The notes: generated from the letters alone by a model not told the origin. Positions 18,433 through 26,893 are shown, numbered from the stretch's first letter. The stretch is DNA of 64,000 nucleotides from JAIBBD01 sp041390685 (GCA_041390685.1 JAWKPL010000001.1:434001-498000), one strand, 5' to 3'. Made by a program: numbers and translations.

Positions 18433-18452
18433 CCCCACCACGCCGCCCCCAA

Positions 18453-18818
18453 CTAGCGCACCGAGGCCGCCACAGTGATCGCCTCGCGCGTCCGCTTCGG
18501 CAGCGAGGCGAACACCAGCTCATACGAGTGCTCCACCCACTCCCGCAGCTCCGCCCGAGGCGCGTCCACGCGCACCGTATTCCAGTGCCGCTTGCTGAGG
18601 TGATAGCCCGGCCGCACCAGCTCCGGAAACGCCGCCCGCAACTCCTCCGCGAGGTCGGGGTCGCACTTCAGGCTCACCTCCAGCGGCCGCGAGTCCTCCC
18701 CCACGATGGCGAAGATCTTCCCGCCCACCTTCCACACCTGCGCCCCCGGCCCGAACGGATACCCCGCCTCCGCCCCCGCGAACCCGCCGAGGAACCCCGT
18801 CAGCTGCCCCTGGTTCAT
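18453..18818 (-). CDS. MmcQ/YjbR family protein
   Basis: 121 residues, cytoplasmic. The pattern GAQVWKVGGKIFAIVG (24-40), SLKCDPDLAEELRAAFP (49-65) and PGYHLSKRHWNTV (70-82) is that of the MmcQ/YjbR family, a small CyaY-like fold often found as stand-alone DNA-binding or regulatory proteins of unclear function. The start at 18818 follows a strong GAGGGGTGGGGG and lies 10 bases after the epoxide hydrolase stop, so the two are probably one transcript. Confidence 0.85.
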   Translation of the reverse strand: MNQGQLTGFLGGFAGAEAGYPFGPGAQVWKVGGKIFAIVGEDSRPLEVSLKCDPDLAEELRAAFPELVRPGYHLSKRHWNTVRVDAPRAELREWVEHSYELVFASLPKRTREAITVAASVR

Positions 18819-18828
18819 CCCCCACCCC

Positions 18829-20031
18829 TCACTCGTACCGCAGCTTCGAGGCGAACGCGCGCACGTCCGCCGCGAACAACTCCGGCTCCGCCATCGCCGC
18901 AAAATGCCCGCCCCGAGGCAACTGCGCGTAGTGCACCAGCTCGTACGCCCGCTCCGCCCACGACCGCGGCACGCGCGGCCCCGACCCATCCACGTCCTGT
19001 GGGTAGTCCGCGTATCCCGTCGGCACGCGCACCCGCTGGCCCGGCCCCAGCCCCGCGCTCCGCTCGATCTGCCCAGCCTTGTACACGTTGTTCGCCGACG
19101 CGATCGTCCCCGTGAACCAGTAGATCGAGGCCATCGTCACCAGCTCCTCGAGCGGCACCCGCTCCTCGAACGCCGCGCTCGACCGCGACCGCTCGAAGTC
19201 CGACCACGCGAAGTACTTATCCGCGATCCACGCCGCGAGACCCACCGGCGAGTCCGTCAACCCGTACGCCAGCGCCATTGGCTTCGTGCTCTGGATCGCT
19301 GAGTACCCCGTCCCGCCCCGGCTGCGCCGTTCCCGTGCATCGAGGTAGGCCTGCTCCTCCGCCGTCACCGGCGCCTGCACCCCGTCGTTCAGACGGAACA
19401 CGAGGGGCAGCAGGGTCAGGTGGATCCCATAGAGGCTCGATTCATAGCGCCGCCCCAGCTGCGCCGTGATGAACGCCCCGAGGTCGCCCCCGTGCGCGAT
19501 GTACCGCGGGTACCCCAGCACCTCGCGCATGAGCCGGTCCCACAAATACGCCATCGCCCGAGGTGCAATCGGCAGCCGCGGGCGTGACGAGAACCCGAAC
19601 CCCGGACACGATGGCACCACGACGTCGAAGCCGTCCTCCGCATCCCCGCCGAACCGCTCCGGGTGCGCCAGCCGCTCCGCCACGTCGAGGTACTCCACGA
19701 ACGTCGAGGGCCACCCGTGCGTCAGGATGATCGGTCGTGGCCGGCTCCCCGACCCCCGTTCGAAGACGAAGTGGATCTGGTGCTCCTCGCCGTTCTCCGC
19801 CGTGACCGCCGCCCGGTAATGCTTGAACCGGTTCAGCTCGCGCTCCACGGCCCGCCAGTCGTACTCCTCGCGCCAGTACCGCACGAGGCGCTGCATGAAC
19901 TCGAGGTTCGTCCCCCACTCCCAGCCCTCATTGCCGGCTGCCTGGTGCGGCCAGCGCGTCCGCTCGAGGCGCGCTCGCAGGTCCGCGATCTCCTCGTCCC
20001 CCACGTCGATGACGAACGGGTCCGCCGCCAT
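18829..20031 (-). CDS. Epoxide hydrolase (EHN-type, alpha/beta hydrolase)
   Basis: 400 residues. The N-terminal EHN domain (DEEIADLRARLERTRWP, then NLEFMQRLVRYW) is followed by an alpha/beta-hydrolase core with oxyanion motif HGWP (105-108), CPGFGFSS near 132 and nucleophile Asp183 in HGGDLG. A C-terminal His lies in PRGGHFAAMAEPE. The family opens epoxides through an alkyl-enzyme ester. The ATG at 20031 is preceded by GGAGG. The real substrate is unknown. It diverges from the small membrane-protein gene across a 48-base gap. Confidence 0.9.
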   Translation of the reverse strand: MAADPFVIDVGDEEIADLRARLERTRWPHQAAGNEGWEWGTNLEFMQRLVRYWREEYDWRAVERELNRFKHYRAAVTAENGEEHQIHFVFERGSGSRPRPIILTHGWPSTFVEYLDVAERLAHPERFGGDAEDGFDVVVPSCPGFGFSSRPRLPIAPRAMAYLWDRLMREVLGYPRYIAHGGDLGAFITAQLGRRYESSLYGIHLTLLPLVFRLNDGVQAPVTAEEQAYLDARERRSRGGTGYSAIQSTKPMALAYGLTDSPVGLAAWIADKYFAWSDFERSRSSAAFEERVPLEELVTMASIYWFTGTIASANNVYKAGQIERSAGLGPGQRVRVPTGYADYPQDVDGSGPRVPRSWAERAYELVHYAQLPRGGHFAAMAEPELFAADVRAFASKLRYE

Positions 20032-20079
20032 ATGACCTCCGCCCCCGGTCACCATCGACCGAGGTGGGATCATAGCCCC

Positions 20080-20484
20080 ATGACCCGCGTCGCCCTGCTC
20101 CTGCTCCACGCCGTCCTCGGCGTCGCCGCCCTCGCCGCCGGCCAGGCCTTCGCGAGGCACCCCGACGGACGCGACCTCGGCATGGACACAAGCTGGCTCG
20201 AGGGCTCCCCATTCCCCGACTTCCGCATCCCCGGCCTCTTCATGGTCCTCGTCATCGCGCCCGCCAACCTCGGCAGCGCCCTCCTCCTCGCACGCCGCCG
20301 TCGAGGCGGGCCCTACCTCAGTCTCGCCACCGGCCTCCTGCTCGTCGCCTGGCTCGCCATCCAGACCGCCATCCTCGGCGTTCGCCACTGGAGCCAGGTC
20401 CTGTGGTGGGTTGCCTTCCCCCTCGTCGCCCTCCTCGGCGCGCTGCTGGTGCGCGGCCGTCGCACGGAGGAACATCGAGGATGA
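20080..20484 (+). CDS. Small integral membrane protein
   Basis: 134 residues with four predicted membrane spans (about 4-22, 51-69, 80-98, 105-124) and an Arg-rich C-terminus. No family recognised. Its stop overlaps the next start (ATGA at 20481-20484), so it is translationally coupled to the SRPBCC protein and the two may function together at the membrane. A GAGGTGGG lies about 15 bases upstream of the ATG. Confidence 0.7.
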   Translation: MTRVALLLLHAVLGVAALAAGQAFARHPDGRDLGMDTSWLEGSPFPDFRIPGLFMVLVIAPANLGSALLLARRRRGGPYLSLATGLLLVAWLAIQTAILGVRHWSQVLWWVAFPLVALLGALLVRGRRTEEHRG

Positions 20485-21113
20485 AGACCCTGCTGAAGGC
20501 CGCACTCCTGCTCGGCATCGCCTTCGCCGCCTACCTCCGCTTCGGCCGCCCCCGCGTCCTCGACTGGAACGCCACCGAGGACGAACGCCGCCGCTCCCTA
20601 CCCGGCGATGACATCCTCGCCGCCCCCGCCATCCAGACCACCCGCGCCATCGCCATCGACGCCCCGCCCGGCCGCATCTGGCCCTGGCTCGTGCAGATGG
20701 GGCCCCGCCCCCGCGCCGGCGTCTACACCTACGACTGGCTCGAACGCCGCCTCGGCATCGACATCGACAACGCCGACCGCATCCTCCCCGAGTTCCAGCA
20801 CCTCGAGGAGGACACCTTCTGGGAGATCAGCCCCGGCCAGGGCCTCCGCGTCCGCGAGGTGCAACCGGGCCGAGCCATCGTGCTGCAGTGGGAACCCGCG
20901 AAGTCCACCTGGGCCTTCGTCCTCGCTCCCCTACCCGGCGACGAGGGCCGCACCCGCCTCATCTCCCGCAACCGCGTCGAGGGACGCGGCCTCCGCTTCT
21001 GGCTCCTGATGCGCCTCTTCATGGAGCCCGGCTCCCTCGTCATGGAGCGCAAGATGCTCCTCGGTATCCGCGACCGCGCGGAACGCACCATCGAGGTGCC
21101 ACCCGCCCCCTGA
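20481..21113 (+). CDS. SRPBCC (START-like) family protein with N-terminal anchor
   Basis: 210 residues: a hydrophobic N-terminus (3-20) then a START/polyketide-cyclase-like domain with IDAPPGRIWPWLVQMG near 57-72, the typical first strand and helix of SRPBCC proteins, YTYDWLERRLGIDI near 85, and a long C-terminal helix. These proteins bind hydrophobic ligands in a central cavity; the ligand is unknown. The start is fixed by the ATGA overlap with the preceding membrane-protein gene and a GAGG six bases upstream. Confidence 0.78.
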   Translation: MKTLLKAALLLGIAFAAYLRFGRPRVLDWNATEDERRRSLPGDDILAAPAIQTTRAIAIDAPPGRIWPWLVQMGPRPRAGVYTYDWLERRLGIDIDNADRILPEFQHLEEDTFWEISPGQGLRVREVQPGRAIVLQWEPAKSTWAFVLAPLPGDEGRTRLISRNRVEGRGLRFWLLMRLFMEPGSLVMERKMLLGIRDRAERTIEVPPAP

Positions 21114-21227
21114 CCGACCCGCTTGCGAGTGAATCGCCACGCCGCCGCCGCCCCGCTGAGCGGGCCGTTGCGCCCCCCTCGATAGCCTGTCCTCACGACC
21201 AGCCCGTCTATACCGAGGAGGCCTCGC

Positions 21228-21494
21228 ATGGTTCAGGAACAGGAACGCCCGCAGCGCCCCGGCATGGAGCCCGAGACCCGTGAGCTCGAGCCGATGCAAC
21301 GCCCCGACGATATGCCCCAGCTTCCCGACGAGGAGCGCCAGCTCGGCCAGCAGGAGCCCGAACCCACCCCCCAGGAGTGGACCGAGCCCCGCCCCGGCGG
21401 TGACGCCTCCCCGCCCCCCGGCTCCGAGCTCGACCCCGACTCCGAGGGCCGAGGCCCCCACCTGACCGACAAGGACATCGCCGAGGCCCCGTAG
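21228..21494 (+). CDS. Small Pro/Glu-rich hypothetical protein
   Basis: 88 residues, with an extreme composition of Pro, Glu, Asp, Gln and Arg and few hydrophobic residues: probably disordered. GAGGAGG lies eight bases upstream of the ATG, which supports real translation. No family recognised. It lies between the SRPBCC gene and the 45-aa Cys-rich protein, all on the same strand. Confidence 0.6.
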   Translation: MVQEQERPQRPGMEPETRELEPMQRPDDMPQLPDEERQLGQQEPEPTPQEWTEPRPGGDASPPPGSELDPDSEGRGPHLTDKDIAEAP

Positions 21495-21539
21495 GGCCTC
21501 GGCCGCACCGGCCTCCGCGCCCCGAGGAAGGACACCCAC

Positions 21540-21677
21540 ATGGCCCTGCAGGAAGGCGAACACTACCGCTGCCCGATGGAAGGCTGCGGCTGCGAAATCA
21601 CCGTCACCCGCGGCGCAGGCCCCAACGGCGGCGACCAGGCCCCCCGCTGCTGCGGCATGGAGATGCAGCGCGCCTGA
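21540..21677 (+). CDS. 45-residue Cys-rich desulforedoxin-like small protein
   Basis: Reads MALQEGEHYRCPMEGCGCEI and ends PRCCGMEMQRA. Cysteines at 11, 16, 18, 37 and 38 give a YxC...CG...CCGxxM pattern that recalls desulforedoxin (C-X2-C...CC), but with C-X4-C at the first knuckle. It probably binds one metal ion (Zn or Fe). The upstream CCGAGGAAGG gives a ribosome-binding site. It follows the Pro/Glu-rich protein by 45 bases and may be co-expressed with it. It is shorter than usual gene-calling cut-offs and so easily missed. Confidence 0.65.
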   Translation: MALQEGEHYRCPMEGCGCEITVTRGAGPNGGDQAPRCCGMEMQRA

Positions 21678-21776
21678 ACCTTCGAGGCGCTGCGATACTG
21701 TCACCCGGGCCGCGCGCCGTCCGCGCCGCCCGGGTGATTGTCTACTCGCACTTCCTCCGAGGCCGCCCCGGCTGAT

Positions 21777-23414
21777 TCATCCCCGCGGCTGCCACCAGTC
21801 GTATGCCCATGCGACGCCGACGTTCCCGTAAGTGTCAGTCACGACCCCGCCCGCCCCGCCGAACTCGCACTCTGGAATCTCGTTGACCACCGGCCGCTCG
21901 TTGTGCGCGGCAATTCGAGGCAGCCCCGACGCCACCTCCTGCATCAACCCGCTCCCCAGGTCGAGCAACTGCAGCGCCCACGAGGACGAACACCGATCGA
22001 GTGTCAGCCGCGCGAACAGGATGTGCTCCCCATCGTTCGACCATCGAGGCGCCTCGTGACGGTATTCCTCGTCCGGTGACACCTGTCGCGCGTCCGACCC
22101 GTCCGCATCCATCACCCAGATCCGCCGCGCAGCCAGCGCCCGGTCCCGCTCCCCCGCCCCGAAGTCCGGCGCGCTCACGTACGCCACGCGCTCGCCGCCC
22201 AGCGACACCCGAGGAGACAGCGCCGCCACCCCCGTGCCCGTGAGCGGCGTCACCCGTCCCGTCGCCGGGTCGACCGCCGCGATGCGCTTCCCCGTCCACG
22301 ACTCGCGCTGGTCCCCGACGACCACCAGCGGGCGCTCCCCCGACAAATCCCCCGCTCCCGACAGCAGCGCGACCCGTACACCAAGGCTCCGCACGGCCCC
22401 TCCCGCGAGCGACACCGACATCAGCTCGACGCCGTCGAAGATCGACTCCCCTGCTTCCTCAGGCATCTTCATGAACAGCAGCCACTCGGCTCCCGCGAAG
22501 CCCAGCGGCGCGATCTGATCGGTGGGATTCGCGCCGAGGTTCACCAGCTCACGCCGGTTCGTCCCGTCCGAGTCAACCACGCCCAGCCCAAAGTACGTCT
22601 TCACCGGCCCCGGGAACCCGCGCGAGCCCGAGTCATCCGGCCCACGCACTTCGAGGAACACCACTCGCGAACCATCAAGAGACCACCACGGCAACACCGT
22701 GCGTGCCTCCGTCGGGCTCACGAAAGGGTCGAGAATCGTCCGCGCCGACCCCGTGGCCGCGTCCTCGACGACGACCGCGCCGTCCGGCCGCCGTAGGAGC
22801 ACGTGATCGTCCCTGGGCTTCCACTGCGGCAGGAAGTACTCGTCCCCCTCGACGTTCCGCTGCTGTGTCCCGTCCGCGCGCACAACGCGAGACTCCGGGT
22901 TATTTCCGAGCTCCCCGTGTCGGTACAGCACCCACTCTCCGCTGGGCGACCACCGCGGCAACGAGTTCCCACCATCCGAGGTCAACCGCCGCGGCTGCCC
23001 CGCTGGCAGCGTCCGCACCCACAGGTCGCCGTCCCGCACCCACACCAGCTTCCCCAGGCCCGCATCGTCCGGCCGCGCCAGCATCGCCAGCGCCAGCACG
23101 AACGCCCCCACCGCGCCTGCCGCCGCAAGGCTCGCCACGACCTTGCCCCCCCCCCCGAACCCCACCACCCCGCACCACGAGGCCCCACGCCCGCCGCCGC
23201 GCACCGGACTCGGGCGTCCACGCCGCCGCCTCCTCCCGGCTCCGCACCCCCAGCTTCCCGAGGATCTCCGCCACGTGATACTTCGCCGTATTCGCGCTGA
23301 TCCCCAGCCGCCCCGCGATCTCCGCGTTTGTCAGCCCCTCCCGCAACAGCCCCCACACCTCCCCACTCCCGAGGTGTCCAGCACGTCCGCCACCGGAGGC
23401 CGCCCGCGTCTCAC
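21777..23414 (-). pseudogene. LuxR-HTH / TM / WD40-like (PD40) gene split by apparent +1 indels
   Basis: Pieces of one architecture lie in different frames. From GTG 23414: RRGRPPVADVL, then the frame needed for a GerE-type helix-turn-helix (EGLTNAEIAGRLGISANTAK with KLGVRSREEAAAW, about 23361-23220), then, in the original frame, a membrane span (VVASLAAAGAVGAFVLALAM) and a ~400-residue beta-propeller-like region with PD40 repeats (PRWSPSGEWVLY; LPWWSLDGSRVVF; APRWSNDGEHILF) ending at 21777. Removing one G after CTG (near 23380) and one after TGG (near 23368) restores LTPREWEVWGLL, and a 10-G rather than 11-G tract at 23146-23156 joins HTH to propeller. The longest continuous frame is 21777-23204. 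It is either a decaying or phase-variable membrane-anchored regulator, or an assembly with indel errors. Confidence 0.7.
23146..23156 (-). repeat. Homopolymeric tract of 11 G (C on the + strand) at a frame junction
   Basis: Eleven consecutive C on the + strand, read as G11 in the LuxR/WD40 gene, exactly between the HTH-coding frame and the membrane-span/propeller frame. With 10 or 13 G the two frames fuse. Tracts of this length are prone to slippage in replication and in sequencing. Confidence 0.85.
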
Positions 23415-23479
23415 GCCCCCACCCTACCCCCGCCACCCCGAATTACCCCACTCCGCCCTGCAGCCGCGGCCAACTTCCA

Positions 23480-23592
23480 ACGCGCGGGCGCAGCCTGCCG
23501 CGTTCCGGCGGGTCAAGAGGACAGACCCGTCGGGACGGGTTGGAGCGGCCCTTCCAAAACAGCAGCCGGCCCATGCCACAGGGGCCGCTCCC
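23480..23592 (+). repeat. Dispersed intergenic repeat, copy 4 (modules A-B-C)
   Basis: A (GCGCAGCCTGCCGCGTTCCG, 23488-23507), a B variant (AGACCCGTCGGGACGGGTTG then GCGGCCCTTCC, ending 23555) and a degenerate C (CAGCAGCCGGCCCATGCCAC, 23560-23579). It is more diverged than copies 1-3 in module B, where the stem sequence has changed but pairing (ACCCGTCGGGACGGGT) is kept. Confidence 0.65.
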
Positions 23593-23687
23593 AATCAACC
23601 CCGACCGTCGAGGCGCCACACCCCTTCCGGCCCATAGCCCCAGACCCATCGACCCCGCATTCCGCCCGACGCCCCCGTACAACCTTC

Positions 23688-23802
23688 CGCCGCGCAGACG
23701 CGGCCTGCCGCGCTCCAGGGGTCAGCAGGGCAAGCCCCTTTGGGGCGGGCGGGTGGGCCTTCCGAGAAACTACATGGACGGCCGGTGCGCGGCCGGCCGT
23801 CT
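23688..23802 (+). repeat. Dispersed intergenic repeat, copy 5 (modules A-B-C)
   Basis: A (GACGCGGCCTGCCGCGCTCC, 23698-23717), B (GGCAAGCCCCTTTGGGGC then GGGCGGGTGGGCCTTCC, ending 23763) and C (ACATGGACGGCCGGTGCGCG then GCCGGCCGTC, about 23771-23800). It follows copy 4 at about 95 bases, as copies 1 and 2 follow each other. Confidence 0.68.
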
Positions 23803-23851
23803 CGGCCCGCGCCAGCGGCTGCCGCTCCCCGACTCCCCAACCGTCGAGGCC

Positions 23852-24640
23852 CTACGCCCCCAGCTCCTCCAGCACCTCCACCGCACTCACCACCCGCCCC
23901 GAAAGCCGCATCACGTCCGCCGACGTCGCCAGCCGCATCACCGCCCGCGCTGGCACCGACATCGGATGCGCCGACGCCACCACCGACGGATTTCGCGCCG
24001 CCGACAGCTCCATGATCTCCGTCAGCGTCGCGCCCGGGTCCACATTCACCACCGCGATCCCGAACGGCCGCAGCTCCGGCGCCAGCACCACCGCCAGCCG
24101 GTCCAGTGCCGCCTTCGTCGTCGGATACCCCGCGCCCGTCGCCCCATCCCCCGAGCCCGGCACTGGCCCCACGTACTCCGTCCGCGCCGCCCCCGAGGTC
24201 AGAGTCACGACCAGCCCGCCCCCCTGATCCCGCATCCGCGCCCCGAACGCCTGCATCAGCAAGAACGGCGCCGTCACATTGATCGCCAGCTGCCGGTCCC
24301 ACGCCCCCTCGGTCGTCTCGAAGAACGGCGCCATGATCTCCGTGCCCGTATGCGCCGCATTGTTCACCAGCACATCGACCCGCCCGAACGCCGCCATCGC
24401 CTCCTCGACCAGCCGCCCGATGTCCTCGCGCCGCGACAGGTCCGCCTGCACCGCCGCCGCCCGCCGGCCCAGCGCCTCCACCTCCGCCACCGTCTCGTGG
24501 ATCGTCCCCGGAATCACCCGCTTCCGCTCCACCGTCCGCGCCACCACCACGACGTCAAACCCCGCCCGGGCAAGCTCCAGCGCAATCGCCTTCCCGATCC
24601 CCCGGCTCGCCCCCGTCACCACCGCCACCCGCTCGCTCAT
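23852..24640 (-). CDS. Short-chain dehydrogenase/reductase (SDR)
   Basis: 262 residues, classical SDR: cofactor loop TGASRGIG (9-16), NNAA (93-96), catalytic Ser139, Tyr162 and Lys166 in the YxxxK pattern (GYPTTKAA), and DPGATLTEI near 195. ATG 24640 has GAGGGAG about six bases upstream; an in-frame upstream start (24676) is less likely. VVVARTVERK after the second strand suggests preference for NADP(H). The substrate is unknown; an inserted VIPGTIHETVAEVEALGR segment is typical of one common acyl-related SDR subgroup. Confidence 0.9.
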   Translation of the reverse strand: MSERVAVVTGASRGIGKAIALELARAGFDVVVVARTVERKRVIPGTIHETVAEVEALGRRAAAVQADLSRREDIGRLVEEAMAAFGRVDVLVNNAAHTGTEIMAPFFETTEGAWDRQLAINVTAPFLLMQAFGARMRDQGGGLVVTLTSGAARTEYVGPVPGSGDGATGAGYPTTKAALDRLAVVLAPELRPFGIAVVNVDPGATLTEIMELSAARNPSVVASAHPMSVPARAVMRLATSADVMRLSGRVVSAVEVLEELGA

Positions 24641-24784
24641 CGCCGCTCCCTCGAATTCGCGTCCCGACGGCCGCAAGACACCGCCCGCGACACACGATCA
24701 CTGAGCGGCTCGTGAGGGTCTATCGATGGGAGAGACGTCAGAGATCCGGCGCGGACGAAGGGGCGCGACCCGCGCCCCCGCGCC

Positions 24785-25777
24785 TCACTCCCGCCGCGGC
24801 GGCCGGTTCAGCGGCACGATCGGCACGTCTAGCCGCACCACCTGCGTCCGAGGAATCAGGCACTCCCGCTCCGTGCACGCCTGGTACCGCACCTCCACCT
24901 CCAGCGCGAACGACTCCCCCTCGTCGAACTTCGACACGATCGGCACCGCGATCTCCACGTCGCCCTCGAACACCGGCACCGCCTCCGCCACCCCGCTCAC
25001 CGAGAACGGCCGCGTCGAGGGATACACCGCCTCCCCCACGCCCACCTGCTCCGGCGCCCGCACCGTCACCGAGGTCGGGATCAGGCCCTCCGGCACGGCC
25101 GGCCCGTTCACGTGCGTCCCCGCCTCCAGCGCAATCCGCACGTACACATTCGCCCGCTGCCGGAACGCCAGCGCCGGCGCCCCCAGCACCGCCGACACCT
25201 CCGCGCCATCCCGCCCCGCCGGGTTCGCCGACATGTCGACCGGTATCTGCAGCCCGTCGTGCAACACCGTCTCCGCCGTATCCCGCTCCCGGTAGTACCG
25301 CCGGAAGAACTTCGCCCGCACCACCCCCGCGGAGTCCGTCACGTACACCCCCGGATACGGGATCCCGTAGAACGGCTCATCCGGGTCGATCAGCGTGTTC
25401 AGGATGCCGAAGCGCCGGATCACCGAGGAGTCCACGTCCGACAGCAGCGGAAACGTCACTCCCTGCTGCGAGGCGAAGTCTACGAGCGCCTGCGGTGGGT
25501 CCGGGCTGATCGCCATCACCGTCACCCCCGCCGCCTCGAAGTCCCCCAGCCGCCGCTGCATCTCGATCACCTGCGTGCGGCAGAACGGACACCACGCCGC
25601 CCCTCGATGGAAGACGATGACCGCCCCACCCTCCCCCGCCGCCGAGGGAAACGACACCTCCCGCCCCGCCTGGTCGACGAGCGTGAACTCCGGCGTCCGC
25701 TCCCCGACCTCAGGTCCCGTCGGAAACGGCCCCTCGAGTGGTGAACGCATCGCCGGCCGTGGTCGCTCAGTGGTCAT
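24785..25777 (-). CDS. Peroxiredoxin-like redoxin fused to a DsbD-alpha-like domain
   Basis: 330 residues. Residues ~20-180 are an AhpC/TSA-type redoxin: FTLVDQAGREVSF, then AWCPFCRTQV with Cys63 and Cys66, ISPDPPQALVDFASQQG near 100, and VYVTDSAGVVRAKFFRRYY near 152. Residues ~190-325 are a beta-rich domain with CxxxxC (Cys301/Cys306, YQACTERECLIP), as in the N-terminal domain of DsbD and related 'disulfide bond corrector' proteins. No signal peptide is evident from the ATG at 25777 (GGGAGG six bases upstream), which is unexpected for a DsbD-alpha partner. The fusion suggests electron transfer between the redoxin CxxC and the C-terminal pair. Confidence 0.82.
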   Translation of the reverse strand: MTTERPRPAMRSPLEGPFPTGPEVGERTPEFTLVDQAGREVSFPSAAGEGGAVIVFHRGAAWCPFCRTQVIEMQRRLGDFEAAGVTVMAISPDPPQALVDFASQQGVTFPLLSDVDSSVIRRFGILNTLIDPDEPFYGIPYPGVYVTDSAGVVRAKFFRRYYRERDTAETVLHDGLQIPVDMSANPAGRDGAEVSAVLGAPALAFRQRANVYVRIALEAGTHVNGPAVPEGLIPTSVTVRAPEQVGVGEAVYPSTRPFSVSGVAEAVPVFEGDVEIAVPIVSKFDEGESFALEVEVRYQACTERECLIPRTQVVRLDVPIVPLNRPPRRE

Positions 25778-25998
25778 CAGAACCTCCCCCCCGTACTGGG
25801 ATCGCGAGCCTCCACTCTACACCGCCCCGCCTCGGCCCGATCCCCGCCGGCGCTCGCGCCGCCCCGCGCCATCCGCGAATCAACGTTCCTCGCCGGCCCC
25901 CGTACCATGGGCGCGAAGAGGCACTCGCGATGCTCGAACGTCGTCTCGACACGCCCGCACCCCTCGTTCGAGGAGCAAGCGCGGCATCGGAAACGCCC

Positions 25999-26070
25999 CG
26001 AAAACGAAGGAAACGAAGGAAACGAATCCCCGTCCGAATCTACGACAGCCCCTTCGTTCCCTTCGTTTCG
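25999..26070. repeat. Inverted repeat of GGAAACGAA units in a 393-base intergenic region
   Basis: Left arm 25999-26019 (AACGAAGGAAACGAAGG core) and right arm 26051-26070 (CCTTCGTTCCCTTCGTTTCG) are complementary apart from one extra base and one mismatch, with about a 31-base loop. The left arm itself is built of direct GGAAACGAA repeats. The composition is much more A-rich than the neighbourhood. It lies in the otherwise featureless gap (25778-26170) between divergent genes; a regulatory hairpin or repeat element are both possible. Confidence 0.55.
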
Positions 26071-26170
26071 ATCCGGCCCTCCGAAACGAGTCCGCATTGC
26101 CGCGCCCCTCCGAGGGATGCGACCATGGCCCTCAGGCCCCTCCCGGATCTCCGAACTCAGGGAAGCGCGC

Positions 26171-26893
26171 ATGACCGTCCGACCAACTGCCGCCCGTCCC
26201 GCCCGTCGAGGCATCGCCGCGGCCACCCTGCTGCTCGCCGCGCTGCTCACCTCCTGCGGCGGCGGCGATGACCCGCCCGCGCAGAACCTCCCGGAGGCCA
26301 CCACCGTCCTCGAGGAGTCGGCCACCGCCATGGAGCAACTCCGCGCGATGCACTTCCTCCTTGAGCACCGCGACGGCGCCACCGAGATCGTTCGAGGCAT
26401 CGCCATGACCCGCGCCGAGGGCGACGTCGTCACCCCCGACAAGATGCAGGCCACCGTGAAAGGCGGCCTCGGCCCCGTGAACTTCGAGATCGGCATCGTC
26501 ATCATCGGCGAGGAGGCCTGGATCCAGAACCCCCTCAACCGCCGCTGGGAGTCCGAGGACATCACCATCGACCAGGTGTTCGACCCCCGCGAGGGCGTCA
26601 TCGCCCTCGTCCGCTCCACCCGCGATGCCTCCGTCACCGGCACCGATGAAGTCGCCGGCGTCGACTGCTACCGCCTCGAGGCCACCCTGGACTCCGGCGA
26701 CCTCGACTTGCTGCCTGGCGACCCCGCCCCCGGCAAGGCCGTCCCCACCACCGCCTGGGTCGGCATCGACGACCACCTCGTTCGCAAAGTCGAGCTCCGC
26801 GGCGCGGTGTCGGAAGGGGAATCCGAGGACCTCGTCCGCACCCTCACTCTGAGTCGCTTCGACGAGGACATCTCGATTGTCCCGCCGCGGTAG
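26171..26893 (+). CDS. LppX/LprAFG-like lipoprotein
   Basis: 240 residues: lipoprotein signal (LLLAALLTSCGGG, lipidated Cys29) then a domain with LEESATAMEQLRAMHFLLEH near 46, an amphipathic beta-sheet region, and GVDCYRLEATL near 163, matching LppX_LprAFG proteins of Actinobacteria and Chloroflexota. In mycobacteria LprG binds acylated lipids and works with the efflux pump P55. Here the next gene is an EmrB/QacA-type MFS exporter overlapping by 17 bases, the same arrangement as lprG-p55, which strengthens the call. Confidence 0.82.
   Translation: MTVRPTAARPARRGIAAATLLLAALLTSCGGGDDPPAQNLPEATTVLEESATAMEQLRAMHFLLEHRDGATEIVRGIAMTRAEGDVVTPDKMQATVKGGLGPVNFEIGIVIIGEEAWIQNPLNRRWESEDITIDQVFDPREGVIALVRSTRDASVTGTDEVAGVDCYRLEATLDSGDLDLLPGDPAPGKAVPTTAWVGIDDHLVRKVELRGAVSEGESEDLVRTLTLSRFDEDISIVPPR

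Larger units (their letters stand above)
23415..23851. other. 437-base intergenic region holding two repeat copies
   Basis: The stretch between the LuxR/WD40 gene and the SDR gene contains copies 4 and 5 of the dispersed repeat and no credible gene. Open frames across it are Arg/Pro-rich translations of the repeat. No promoter or RNA structure beyond the repeat hairpins is evident. Confidence 0.6.

Noticed and set aside
23540..24715. 391-codon plus-strand frame across repeat copies and SDR
   Set aside because: Composed of repeat-derived Arg/Pro sequence and antisense SDR; no motif.
25999..26070. CRISPR-like direct repeats (GGAAACGAA)
   Set aside because: Units are contiguous and short, with no spacers and no cas genes.
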